This document shows positions 1 to 13,300 of a stretch of DNA of 64,000 bases, piece after piece (positions within the stretch are counted from its first letter, which is position 1; every line of letters starts with the position of its first letter). The stretch lies in NCBI RefSeq assembly GCF_963675165.1, contig NC_087379.1, positions 6,596,839 through 6,660,838 of the forward strand. Direction: 5' to 3'. The DNA is from Halichondria panicea. Its lineage: Eukaryota > Porifera > Demospongiae > Suberitida > Halichondriidae. Below the pieces are notes generated by a model. It did not search any database and had not been told where the DNA came from. It saw only the letters and a program-made list of their open reading frames with translations. A program made the position numbers and the translations under genes.

Positions 1-290
1 TACACATGTAATTGTTAATAAATTGTCTATCTTTTGGTAGAAGCAATTTTTCTAGAAACATTTTACTTCCAGAGATAATTGATGTTACATACATTTTTTT
101 ACAATCATCCCCGTTTTCACCTAAATGATTTTTCACTATAACAATGTTTGTAGCTTATTCATTCACCTACACAATGGTATCAGCATCATTTCTTAGAAAT
201 GTTCCAAACTCAAGATACACTTAAGTACAAAATAATGTTTGTATTCTACTCCCTAGGTTACAGGCACTGTAGATTTTACAAATAATTATC

Positions 291-486
291 CCGTGCAGGT
301 CGTGTGAATATGTTTGGCTCTAGTCATCAATGGTGGCATATTATGATCCTGATAGCGTTTGGCTGGGCTCATCACATGGGAGTGGTGGTGTTCACCCACT
401 GGAGAACTCATTCGTGCACAATAGTGACCCAAACTAACAATGATGACTCGTGGAGTTTGTACACATTCCTGGGAATCAAAGTTTGA
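291..486 (+). CDS. PAQR-family receptor, last exon (partial gene)
   Basis: This is the 3' terminal exon of a plus-strand gene whose earlier exons are probably left of the window. An acceptor (cccgtgcag) lies at about 290-299 and the frame then stays open to the stop at 484-486. It encodes a motif of the form G-S-S-H-Q-W-W-H-I followed by a hydrophobic stretch (MILIAFGWAHHMGVVVF) and a short polar tail. The SHQ-x-x-H motif leading into the last membrane helix is characteristic of PAQR (progestin/adipoQ receptor, hemolysin III-like) seven-helix proteins, where these histidines bind zinc. The assignment rests on about 60 residues, and the exact member cannot be given. Confidence 0.55.
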
Positions 487-1009
487 TTATTTTTTGGCAT
501 ATTAATTTTTATTGTTCATTTATAGTATTACGTATTATAATTATGATATCTATATGTACGTGTATATATAAGCTCTAGCTGAGGTCATAATAATAAGCAA
601 TGCATACTCTCTGGTGGTTATAATTATATAATTATGGCCGTTTCACAAATTAATATAGGCCATAAATGAAGGTGCAAATTGCAATCCATTCATTGTCATT
701 GTGTACCTTTTTATTCGGGATTCATAATTATTATGTAAGAAATGGATCAGGACATAGTTGCCATGGTTACTGCCTTGTTGTGTACATTAGTTAAATTGCT
801 ATTTATTTAATTACTACGTACAGTGCATGTTATCCGATGAAAGGTATAATTATGTACATTTTGGGAAAATAACGTGCAATTGACGGATTTTTTTACAAAC
901 AAATTTTGTTCAAAGGCATAATAATTAACATAATTATAGTAAGCAATCTAAAGAAAATTATAATTATATGCACGATCATACATCACTATTAATTGGGTTA
1001 GCTGACAAA
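487..1009. other. AT-rich intergenic spacer between convergent genes
   Basis: This spacer lies between the 3' end of the plus-strand PAQR-like exon and the 3' end of minus-strand gene A. It is AT-rich with many ataattata-type motifs. I see no open frame or clear repeat. Confidence 0.6.
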
Positions 1010-1308
1010 CTACGTGTACTTGCTATCTAATAGTGTGACCAAGTCAGTGTGTAGTGGGTCGAGTCTGAGAGTGGAGACAAACTTGTGGTACTTGTGGGGG
1101 TGGTGTTTGACCACACCCAGCAGGGTAGTGTACAGTCTGGTGGCCTTCTCTCTCTTGGTCTCATTCACATACTCGTTGGTTTTCTCAAGAATGGACACAG
1201 TGATGAGCTCAGCTGACAGGAGGTGGAGGGCCAAGGCCTTCGGGTCCTCAGAGAGTGACTGGACTATCTTCTCACTGCAGCTCACCAGCACACTGTAGCC
1301 AGCGTTAC
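1010..1308 (-). CDS. Gene A terminal exon: CARD-like death-fold domain
   Basis: The exon begins after a ctcctgcag acceptor and ends at a TAG stop. It encodes about 99 residues with six predicted amphipathic helices: an early segment SEKIVQSL, then ALALHLLSAELITVSILEK, then KREKATRLYTTLLGVV and HKYHKFVSTLRL, closing with a leucine-rich helix. Charged K-R-x-K-A before a leucine helix and a F-x-x-x-L near the end resemble the second half of CARD domains, which recruit caspases or other CARD proteins. A divergent Death or DED-type fold cannot be excluded. Intron phase (1) matches the preceding exon exactly. The other three paralogs carry an unrelated Death-domain exon at this position. Confidence 0.6.
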
Positions 1309-4300
1309 CTGCAGGAGAGAGGAAATGGCTAGAGCATGATACGCCCACACACTGGAGACCTAGTTAAGGGGGATCAAGTTAGAGAGACTTTTGCCCCCCC
1401 CCGCTTGGATTTGACTCCCTCTAATTAAAACATGGTATCACGTAATATTACTTTGGGGTTTTGGTGTGCCGCCTCTTAGAGAAATAACTCTGGGCTATTA
1501 TAACCTTGAATGTGTATTTTCCAGAAAACAACCAATTACGCAAGCTTCTTTTGGGAGGTCATTTTAGAAGGTCATACGTAACTTCAAGAATTAAAAATTA
1601 AAAATATGAATTCTGTACCAGTCCGTACAACACTAGTTAAGGCATATCACTTGACAAAGTTCTGGGAGGATCCAAAAACTGTCCATTTCAACAAAAGACC
1701 ATAGGCTAAAATTATTAGCATAAAAACGCTGCTAGCTTCTTTCAGGATGTCATAACTTCACTGAAAATCTCAATACAAAACTAAGAAACGCATTCTGTAT
1801 CTCTAGATAAGGCAGGGTTTTGGAAAGAGCAAAAAAATGCAGAAAACCTTTGTTAATTTCAGAGGAAATTAGGTTTTTGCTTCCCTACCATTTGGATTTG
1901 GTTTGCCCCTCTCTGAATTAAACTCACCACTAACTCCACTGAGTGTGTGGATGTCCCTGAGTAGACAGTCCACAGCTCTCAACAGATTAGCTCCATTCTC
2001 CACCAGGTCAACAAGAGCAGCTGTCTCCTCTGACTGGTCTGTACCATTGAGAATGAGAGCTAACACTTGATATCATAAACACACGTTCTCACCTTCTTGA
2101 CAGTTTCTCAGTTTGACCTTAGCCACCATACAAAGCTGGTGAGATAAAGTCTCCATCTTAGAGAGACTGGCTCCCATGTTCTCACTGATGCTCTGTACTG
2201 TACACTCCTCGACAACCCTCCTGGTCACTACAAGGACAGATGCTATCTCTGTCCGTATGGAGTCAGTGTGGTCTGTCACCTCACTCAGAGAAGATGCCCT
2301 TTAGAAAAAAAACGATAATCAGACTTCCACTAGACAATTGAGTGGTACCTCAGAGCAGCAGTCATTCTCTCCATCAGAGACACTACACTCTTCACAGTAA
2401 AGCCAAGTTGTGTGTCACTCACTGCCAGGGCAGACCTTCTCAACTCATCAGTGGCCTCCTAAACAAATTGGAATGATACTTAACTACAATGTACATTGTA
2501 AACAAAAACTGTGTGTGTATTAATAAACTTATACATGACTGTACAAGTTGAATCAACTAATCTATATCAAAATGGTAAAATTTAGTTTGCCAAAGGTACC
2601 CACTACACCATTTCAAGAGGTAACACTGTACAAACGTGAATACCTGTAGTTTAGTAGTATCCACAGCAACTTTGGGGGTGAGTGCTGTCAATGGTATGTA
2701 AAATTCGACCGGTGGCAGGAGTCCAAACAAGGAGATGGTAAAAGTGGTTCTCTTGGGAGCATTCTCCTCAGGGAAGAGCCTGCAGATTATCCTGGGAGGG
2801 TAGTTGTGGATATCCTCAGGTCTGAACTTCTCCACCTCAGGCTTATCCACTTCACTATGTGATATCTAAAAAATGAAGAGGATTTTAAGAGTGTGACCAA
2901 AGTCACATTTTACCAATTTCTTGTCTGGTTCCACAGACCATCCCTGCACTGGGTGAATGTTGAGAGTGGCACACATATCAACAAACGTCAGTGATTCTTG
3001 AGTCGTCCTGTCAGCCACTTCTCTCGACACATTGGGATAGTCTCGTGGGATTATCACTTTATCAAGTGTCTCTAGAAACTGTAGATTTAGATACATAAAA
3101 TGAGCACACTTCAATTGAGCAATCTTACCTTAGAGTATAAGCTCCCACAGAGACTGGCTACAATGATGGCTAGCCTGTCCTCAGTTGTGTGTGGAGGAGA
3201 CCGGTAGACTCTGACAGTGTAGAGGTTAGGTGGACTCTCAGGCTCTGGGGGGTCATCAGACTGGCTGGCAGCAAGTTGGGATGAACCTGCAACAAAAGCA
3301 TGTCACCCACACTACAAACACATTCCTTATACACTCACCTCTAAACCATTTCTTTCTTCGAGTTCCAAAACCAGAACGTTCCTTTATTCTATTTCGAAAA
3401 CCAACTTTAACGAATTTCTTCTTTGACAAACGTCTGGTCAGTCTCCCAGTGTTCCCTCCAGGAGTAAACTCTGCCTTCGACCCTCCCTCTTGTACCTCCT
3501 GGTACTTGTACACATTTATTGATCCAGATTTCTTCGGAGACGAGTCAGCTTGGAGAAAGAGGAGGTCATCAGCTTCTTGTTGGGTGGACACTCGTACATG
3601 ATGCTCCATGCTCAGGGTCACCTCTCCGTTTAGACCTTCACCAGAGATCAAGTAGGACGGACTGGCTGATCGAATGCCCTCAGGCATCACAAACACATCC
3701 TTGGGTGCAAGGCTGGGTTGGACTTTAATGCTCACAGAGGTCCCTGCTGGGACAGCATTAGCTGGAACAGTCACTTGAACTCCATTGTCAAAGTCAGCAA
3801 GGCCACCACTGGAGGTGAACTCCTTCTCTTGAGGCTCGCCAAAAAAAGTGACATCAGGGTGTGCGGAGGTTTGGTGCAGGGGATCTACACAGGAGGTAAA
3901 ACACACAGAACCATGTGCTGGATACAGCACAAGCACACACTTACATCCAGGTGGTGTGTAGAGGGTTTCCCCTGCTGCCTTGTTCTGGTAGACTGGCTTC
4001 TTCCTAAAGTTGACTCACATTCATAAAGCTAGTGACTCAACTGTGCAATAGTCACTCACGTTTCTGTGTCAGTAACGACAGTCCAGTTCTTGGGTAGGAC
4101 TGGAACAGACTGCGGACGTGACTGAGTGTGTGTGTGTGTGTGTGTGTGGGGGGGGCACATGTAATGGTATTCATGCTTGTTTGGGTGGGTGTAATTAACC
4201 CGAGGCGCGTAGGCGGCCTCGGTTACAGTAGTCTGTCAGTCTGTCTGTGTGTGTGTGTCTGTCTGTCGCTCAGTTTGACTTACCTGGTGATAGCCTCGAT

Positions 4301-7300
4301 TTCAGGCTGCTTGAACAAGGCGGCCTGGTATACCTTGTATGCGCATGCGTGTACATTACCCCAAAAAGGGGGTAATCCGTGTATTTGTGGATACTGTCAG
4401 TAAAATAAACCGTATACTATATGTATTCTGATTTTACAGTCCGTTACATAGAAGTATTGTGCAAAGATGACTGAGTTCTTACGCCCTTTATTGTATCAAG
4501 CCAAGTCTCTACTTAACGACACCCTACACTGTAAGGCTACAGATGTTATAGGAAAGGCATGATGTGTTCCTGTGGGTCCCCTGATAAGGCTGTGGTAATA
4601 TAGACCAGGCAAGTGTTCTGCTACTAAATCTTGCCTTTATGTTCGACAAGAAGTCATTGCTGAAGATAAAGAAGCTAATGATTACTCCTGAAAGCTTTTA
4701 ATAAGCTTTAACTCGACACTCAGGAGGTTATTCACTCAAGATCTACTGATGTATTAAAGAGTCCACCATGCACTCTTCCTAGCTGGCAGCTCTAGCTGTC
4801 TGGGAGGCTTTCTTGAACTGTCTCTTTGATAAACAGAGCTAGAAGAAGCAACACTGCTGCAGCATAATTATTCTACTTTGATTAGTGTCTCTGAAAGCTG
4901 GCATTGTGGTCACATTGTCATACGTATTATTCCCTTTTGTAACTTTGTCCGTTTTTTACAATTTGTATGATGAAATTGTTGTCAATTATTTCGCGCATGC
5001 GCATACAAGGTATACCAGGCCGCCTTGTTCAAGCGGCTGGAATCGAGGCTAACCTGGTGATTGAGGCATCACAATTTGTACGTAGGGAAACTAGTAGCAT
5101 TAAAACTAAGGCTAAAATTTGGCAGATTCTGCAAAGAAGTCTTTGTTTCGCAGAAAAGGCAAGCTAAACCTAAGAAGCTTTTTGCGTACTACTAAACGCG
5201 GCTATTATTCGAAACATAAGCCAATAATTACTGATTGTTTGTGGAAAAGGGTCGATACGATAGAAAGCTAGAATTGTGTCTGGTTTGTCTCTGTGACCCT
5301 GCATGGGATCTTACTCCAGGAACCATACTTCTCCAGGCTTCTTTGCTGTGATCCTAGTCCACAGTGCATATAAATATCCTGTTCTCAAATGTTTCAGCAT
5401 GCCTCCAGTCTGGTTTATCTCCTGAGTTGCTGTGCTACACAGTTCAATATAAAGTCATACATGATAATTATTACATGCACTGCATTATATATCTCTTCTG
5501 GTTTCTTTATAATCATGTCATGTCACCAGCCGAGGGTTTGCACTTTAGTGCTCTAGTATTGGAACTGTAGTTTGCACTCCATATATACAGTTAAATAATC
5601 TACAGTATTGAGTTTATGATCTTAAATTGACTTCCAAAGAATGTTTATTCAATGTACATAATAATGTATGCACTATTTAATTATTCGGCACAATAAACTA
5701 AAACACCATCATGATCATGCAGTGTGTGCATTATTGAGGTATGGACTCACATGAGATTCACCAGCTTCCTTAAGCAGCTTTATTACTGAAGGGTTAGAGT
5801 GAGGTGATTCCTTGGCGTTCATCAGAGCAGTGTATCCATACTGTGATGATCGATGATCATATGAAGGGATGAGACGTACATTGTAAGAGGTAAAGTGGTC
5901 TAATGCGTATGACATGTACTTTGCTGACAGAGCAATACTGGCAACGGTAATTGCATATTAAGAGGTTGGTTATTTCTGTTAAGGTACAAATGACAGCTCT
6001 GTTCAGTCATTAACTACTGTAAAAGGTATAGGTGTACAGTACATGTAAAGCTGTTTGTTAAGTATAACTACGCAACTATGTACTCTATAAAGTACATGTG
6101 CTCACATTATTAGAGCAGAGAGGGGAAGCCCCTGACGATAGAAGCTCCTTCACAGTATCTTCGTGTCCCATGTAGGCTGCTACCATGAGTGGGGTGTTCC
6201 CATCCTGCAAGGTGACAACACAATATGAATGTACATTGAACAATACAGACATTCACTGCTCTACATTTCCAACCACATCCTAGAGTGAGAACACAAGCAC
6301 AACAGTCATACGTATTAAGCCAGCTAGTACAGTACATGTAAATAAACCGGCTAGTTCGTCAGTTTAACCCATTCCCCGTTGAAGCCGTCATATGACGGCA
6401 ACTCTAGTGGTCATTTTCAAAAATTGTTTGTGCACGCTGTGTTGGAGCTATACACACACTGCAGGTACCAGCACATGCGCATTGAGCTGCTCTTTCACGT
6501 GGTATCTTTCATATGCTGCCTCGAGGTACGCTTTGTACAGTAATGTCGAAAGAAAAGTGACCGTTTGATAATGTTTCAAGATCTTCCTCAGTGAGGTTCT
6601 AGAGTAGCTAGAGAGTGAGAATATCGATGCTTATGGCCTTGTTGAGTGAGAGGACAGTGACTGAGATCATAGCTAGATAAGAAGCTACCTCAAGCTAGAA
6701 AATATAGGCCTGAGGAAGAAGCTCTTGAGATGGATCAACTTCTTGCGTCTGGTAAGTCTAGTAGCATCTGTAGTCTTGATAGCTTCAGTATAACTGTATT
6801 TAGGCTAGTTAGTATATACAGTAGTGGATATCATGAGCCACCATTGAACTTGTAAACCTGTGTGTAGGTGAAGAAAAACATTTCACGGGAAAAGGGTGTC
6901 TGCTGATACGACCCTGCAGAGAACTTTCTGCAGATCCTGATGAACCATGTCACCGTGAGAACATTGAGAACACTTATTTAGTGTCTTTAGCCACTTTGTG
7001 CCCTCATACAATATTATTTGTGTACATTAATTGTGAATGTTTGTAAACAATCGCTAATTAGAGGGGGCGGTCAGTTGCTAGGTAACAAGATGGTGTCAAG
7101 ATACCTCTGGGTTATGCGCTAAAGAGTTACAAGTCATTTCAATGTATGGTTCATGAGACATAAATTTTTAAAGAAAATTGTTATTTATTCTGTATTTTCT
7201 TGTTTTAATTAAAACGGGGAAAGGGTTAAAGGCACTAAAACCCACAGGGAAATGTAATTGTCAAAGTTCATAATACATTGTACAGTACATCTACAACTGC

Positions 7301-10300
7301 ATATATATACTTAGCCTCGTTCCCAGGCTGAGTTGTCTCTAAAATAATGCTAGGTCGCCAACTAGGCCTGGGATAGATTGTATCTGGTATATAAGAGAAA
7401 TGATAAAGAAATATGATATTGGCCCGAGGGCCGAGTGCAATATACACCATGCATCCCGAGTGCACGTGTCATAACTAGTTTATAACCCTAGCAACACAAA
7501 ATACACCTATATGCTATATGTCCAGGTAGATCGAGCTAATGGCTTCCAAGTTCATTGTCTGCAGCAACTGGTAGCACAGTAGGGAACCACACAAAAGGTC
7601 CCTTCCTTCACACGGAGTTGATAGCTTGGACCTGATGCTCATTGCGGGGGGCCTCTTGTTTGACACAACTTGATAGCTACCACCTAGATCTAATACCTAG
7701 TTAGCTAGGTTAGCTTTCTTCAAGAGACAATTTGTAACACGGAGCTATTTTAGTGATTACGCGGTAGCTTTTACAGCGAAATCATTGAAATTTGTTGAAT
7801 CCTAACGAATTGAAACCACGCCGATATGCAATCTTCACCAGGCCTAGTTGCATGACCTAGCGTTATTTTAGAGACACCTCGGCCTGGGAACGAGGCTAGT
7901 ATATACTGTATAATGTATCACTATATATATATTAGATTTTCAAAAATGCCGGCAATACTTAGTGTACAATATGCAAGAAAATGTATGTAGCCCAGTTTGT
8001 TAACTTATAAACACAAATAATTATAGGCAAAACACAATAAGGGTTTTAATTTTTAATTCAAAATGCCGGTAACGTCCATAATTGTAAGTACATGCATGGT
8101 CACGAACATGCTGCCTATAGTACGGTGGCCCTGAGGTACACACATAGTAGGCTCGAGGCTACGGCAATTCTCTATATATATACATCATTTTAACTCCCTA
8201 TATCAGGTGTGTTTTAAATAGAAAACCACACTCTGTCTGTCTGTCATGGCTAAGCAGAGGCTACATACCTCAACGGTATATAGAGTCATTATCTAGCCTA
8301 TAGGTAACTATTCCGTTAGCACTAATCCACCCCCTTAGTTCTTCACAAACTTGCTTGGAGATGCTTGGAGACTCATTTTTGATTTTGTAATATTGATTCT
8401 TATAAAAGTACATTAATTAGCCATAGCCTCAGTTCAATGGAGCTGACCTCAGTTGGATGGACATAGAGAATTGCCGTAGCCTCGAGCCTACTATGTGTGT
8501 ACCTCAGGGCCACCGTACTATAGACACATCAGTTTAGTATCAGATACTCACCTTGTCAGCCAGGTCCACCACGGCTCCTGAGGAGAGCAGCTCTCTAACA
8601 CTGTCAGTGTGCCCTTTATAGGCTGCCCAATAGAGTGGAGTACACCCATCCTACAAGAGTGAGAGCATACAGTGACAACACATCGATGTGATAGACCATA
8701 AAAAAATAAAAGAACGGGATTGGCAACGAGCATATTGCAACTATATACAGAGGTAACAGTCGGTCAATTTCCGAGCAATTAGCCTATATGATCGACCATT
8801 TAGCTACTTGCTCGGTCATAGTGTCCTAGCATGCAAAGATTGAAGGCCAAAGGTCATAGTTATGATGCGCATGCGCACTAAAATAATGATCTTTGTTCAT
8901 TGCACAAGAGGAGGCCTAGATATTTATATAGCTATGTAGCAGAGTGACAAGATGACTAGGTAAGCTTCTATTTATGTGCTAAGCATTACTTTATCTTCCC
9001 TAAACCCTCCTTCTTTTATAGAGATTACTAAGGACATTGCATGGGTAATTTAGTGTCTGACCAATATCACCTGATGGCAGAACAAAATGTATTTTGCTAA
9101 GACAACTTGTCAGGACAATCAAGATGTGTTATTTATATATGCATGTATATATTATCCATAATGCGCTATCATTTTATGACAATGTATACTAGAAAACTGT
9201 TTCAAAAGACGCCCCTCCCTTTATTGCTCACACGCAAACAAATTCTCACATGTCCATGCAGCTACTACATAAAAATAGATCTAACAAGAGCTATTATTGA
9301 ACCTGCAGATGGGGTTAGAGGGCGTATTATTGGGATAGAAAATACCTCTGCCCAATAGAGTGGAGTATACCCATACTACGAGAGTGAGAGCATACAGTAA
9401 CTTTTGACAACACATCGTGTGATAGACAATAAATAATGTGGGATTGGCAACGAGCATAAATATCCGTGATGTGCTATCATTTTAGAAAACAGTACTATTT
9501 CAAAAAGATGCCCCTCCCTTTACTGCTCACGCACAAAAAACATTCTCACATGTCCATGTAGCTACTACATAAAAATAGATCTAACAGGAGCTATTATTGA
9601 GCCTGCCATAATTAGATGGGGTTATGGGGCGTATTATTGAGATAGAAAATACCTCAGTAATATATACTCTGGCTAGGGGGGCGTAAATTCGAAGGGGGCG
9701 TATTTTCGGGTGAGTACGGTACACGTAAATAATTCCTAATGATGTGATGTCACGAACATGCTGCCTATAGACACATCAGTTTAGTATCAGATACTCACCT
9801 TGTTAGCCAGGTCCACCACGGCTCCTGAGGAGAGCAGCTCTCTTACACAGTCGGTGTAACCTCCCATGGCTGCCCAATAGAGTGGAGTATACCCATCCTA
9901 CGAGAGTGAGAGTATACAGTAACTTGTGACAACACATCTGTGTGATAGACCATAAACAATGCGGGATTGGCAACGAGCATAAATATCCGTGATGTGCTAT
10001 CATTTTAGTACTATTTCAAAAAGACGCCCCTCCCTTTACTACTCACGCACAAAAAACATTCTCATATGTCCATGCAGCTACTACATAAAAATAGATCTAT
10101 TATTGAGCCTGCCATAATTAGATGGGGTTATGGGGCGTATTATTGAGATAGAAAATACCTCTGCAATACATTTCCTGTTCTGGCTAGGGGGGGGCGTAAA
10201 TTCGAAGGGGGCGTATTTTCGGGTGAGTACGGTACACGTAAATAATTCCTAATGATGTGATGTCACGAACATGCTGCCTATAGACACATCAGTTTAGTAT

Positions 10301-13300
10301 CAGATACTCACCTTGTTAGCCAGGTCCACCACGGCTCCTGAGGAGAGCAGCTCTCTAGCACAGTCGGTGTGACCTTCCATGGCTGCCCCTATGAGTGAAG
10401 TGTCCCCATCCTACAAGAGTGAAAGAGTTTTGACAACGTGATAGCTAGGCCATAAATATAGGAAAGGAATGGGATTTGCAATGAATAAAAATACATAAAA
10501 TGCAACTATCCGTGATGCGCGATATCAGAAAACTGTTTCGAAATGACGCCCCCTTCACTGCTCACACACAAAAAACATTCTCAGACATCCAGTGCAGTGC
10601 AAGACACAAGTAAAATTATAACATAAGTGTACAGTAAACTTGCTAATCAGGACCACTTTAGTCCGAAACATCGCAAATCCGGACAAAAATTTAATGGCAA
10701 ACTGAAAAGAGGACGGGCTGTCAGTAGAAAGACTACTGCGCAATGCGCACTCTAGTACTAGATCTATGATACAATGGCCACTGCAAAGAAAACAAAGAGA
10801 GCTCACAAGACCCACTGTGTTGGAGAAAAAGTTGAGATAAAGACTATTCTAGCTAGCAGCTTTCTTTCTGGCCACAGTAATAGCATATTATATAATACAC
10901 GTGCACAAGTGTCATTGGTAATGAAATCCATAATCACTTCATGACATTCATGTATTCGGATTGGGTCTGGTCCTGCTCTATTCGGACTAGCGAGGTTCTA
11001 CTCTACTACAAAACACATCTTCAAAGGAAATACTAGAACATTAACTCAGTATATCTAGATCTCTAGCTAGCTAGTTTATTCAGTCTCTTTTGCACCATAG
11101 AACTGGAGGAACACTAACTGTCAGAAGATCTGTAGCTAGCAACTCTTGCTCGTCCAGCAGGTATGTTTAGTTAACAAGAGCTATTATTGAACTAGATAGG
11201 GTTAGGGGGCGTATTATTGAGATAAAAATACATTTCCTGTGCTCTGGCTAGGGGAGGGATTATTTTCGGGTGAGTATATATGTAAATGAAAGCACCGCAG
11301 GTGCTGATGCCTCGGTGGAGATGCCAAAGCTACATAACTACTAATAGTTTTTATACACATGACATGATGAACAATTAATTTTGCTGCATGCAAACTGAAA
11401 GAGTGGGTAATGATCAACCATGATTGTTGTTAAAAACGATCGATGCCAAAGTTCAAGTCTAAATTAATGGCTGCATTAGCAGAGCCTTGCAGCTCTCTTC
11501 TCACTCTTGCAGCTACCAATAGCTAGCGTTCTAGTGCAGAGCTAACTACTAAGTAGAGTAGCAACACTCGGTAAACAAGTTGGCTACGTGCTCTTCTGAA
11601 AAGGCAGCAATGGCATTCCAAGTAAGCAAAACTATATAGGCATAACTCGAGAAGGAAGCATTATTTTGCAAATCCACGAATTAAAATCCATGACTAGAAG
11701 CCTATAGAAACTCTTACTTGCACTTGATTCATCCTTGAGCAGCTGTAGCAGTCTACACAGACACACACGCACGCACGTGCACACACACACACTACCGTAT
11801 ACCTCGCTTGCACATGCGCACCGAGGCCTAATATTTCCTAATGATGTGATGGTCACGAACATGTTGTCTATAGACACATCAGTTTAGTATCAGATACTCA
11901 CCTTGTCAGCCAGGTCTACCACGGCTCCTGAGGAGAGCAGCTTTCTAGCACAGTCAGTGTGACCACAGCTGGCTGTCGCCATGAGTGGAGTCTCCCCATC
12001 CTACAAAAGTGAGAGTATACAGTAACTTTTGACAACACATCGTGTGATAGATCATAAACAATGTGGGATTGGCAGCATAAAATGAAACTACCTGTGATGC
12101 GCTATCATTTTAGAAAACAGTACTACATGTATTTCAAACGCTCACAAAAAAATTCTCACATGTCCATGCAGCTACCGCACAAAAATAGATCTAACAGGAG
12201 CTATTATTGAACCTGCCATAATTAGATGGGGTTAGGGGGCGTATTATTGAGACAGAAAATACCTCAGTAATACATTTCCTGCTCTGGCTAGGATGGCATA
12301 TTTTCGGGTGAGTACGGTACATCGTAATGATGTGATGGTCACGAACATGCTGCCTATAGACGCATCAGTTTAGTATCAGATACTCACCTTGTTAGCCAGG
12401 TCCACCACGGCTCCTGAGGAGAGCAGCTCTCCAGCACAGTCAGTGTGGCCTCCCATGGCAGCCAACATGAGTGGAGTCCACCCATCCTACAAGAGGGAGA
12501 GCATATTAGTAACTTTTGACAATGCATCTGTGTGATAGACCATAAATAAAGCGAAGGAACAAAGAACCATCAACAAATTCAAATTTTCAGGTCAGTCTGC
12601 ACAAGGTCTCTACATTCTAATTAACGCAACGTATTCCTTTTGCTGAAATGGCCATCGATGCACAGTGCAGGTAGGTTGGATTTGGTCCTAGAGCTACTCT
12701 TGAAGAGTGTCTAATCACTATAGAATAGTATAGTAGGACCAACCCACCTGCATCAATGGTCACTTCAACAAAAGTAATACGTTGCCTTAATTATGATGGA
12801 GACATTATTTGTTGACCGCAGCGCAGTTAATTGTGGTGGTAGGCGGAGGTGGGTGACTCTTCTCGGCCACCGTAGGAACACTAACTGTTGGTAGATCTGT
12901 AGCTAGCTAACTCTTGCTCGTCCAGCTACTATATAAAATGAAAGCACCGCAGGTGCTGATGCCTCGGTGGAGATGCCAAAGCTACATAACATAAAGCTTT
13001 TATACACATGATAAAACAATTTAATTTTGCTGCATGCAAAAACTCACAGAGTGGGTAATGACCGACCATGATTGTTGTTAAAAACGATCGATGCCAAAAG
13101 TTAAAGTCTAAAATTAATGGCTGCATTAGCAGAGCCTTGAAGCTCTCTTGTCACTCTTGCAGCTACCAATAGCTAGCGTTCTAGTGCAGAGCTAACTACT
13201 AAGTAGAGTAGCAACACTCAGTAAGCAAGTTTGGCTACGTGCTCTACTGAAAAGGCTGCAATGGCATTCCAAGTAAGCAAAACTAGGCATAACTCGAGAA

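Noticed and set aside
2644-3286. Firm call of a UPA domain
   Set aside because: Position fits, but I do not see UPA-specific motifs, so it is left as an unassigned region.
3230-4026. Plus-strand ORFs opposite the ZU5 exons (also in B, C, D)
   Set aside because: They are antisense shadows of conserved minus-strand exons and cross splice sites of the real gene.
5364-5570. 68-codon plus-strand ORF in the intron left of the 90-nt ankyrin exon
   Set aside because: No domain, no splice context, and not conserved in the B or D intron.
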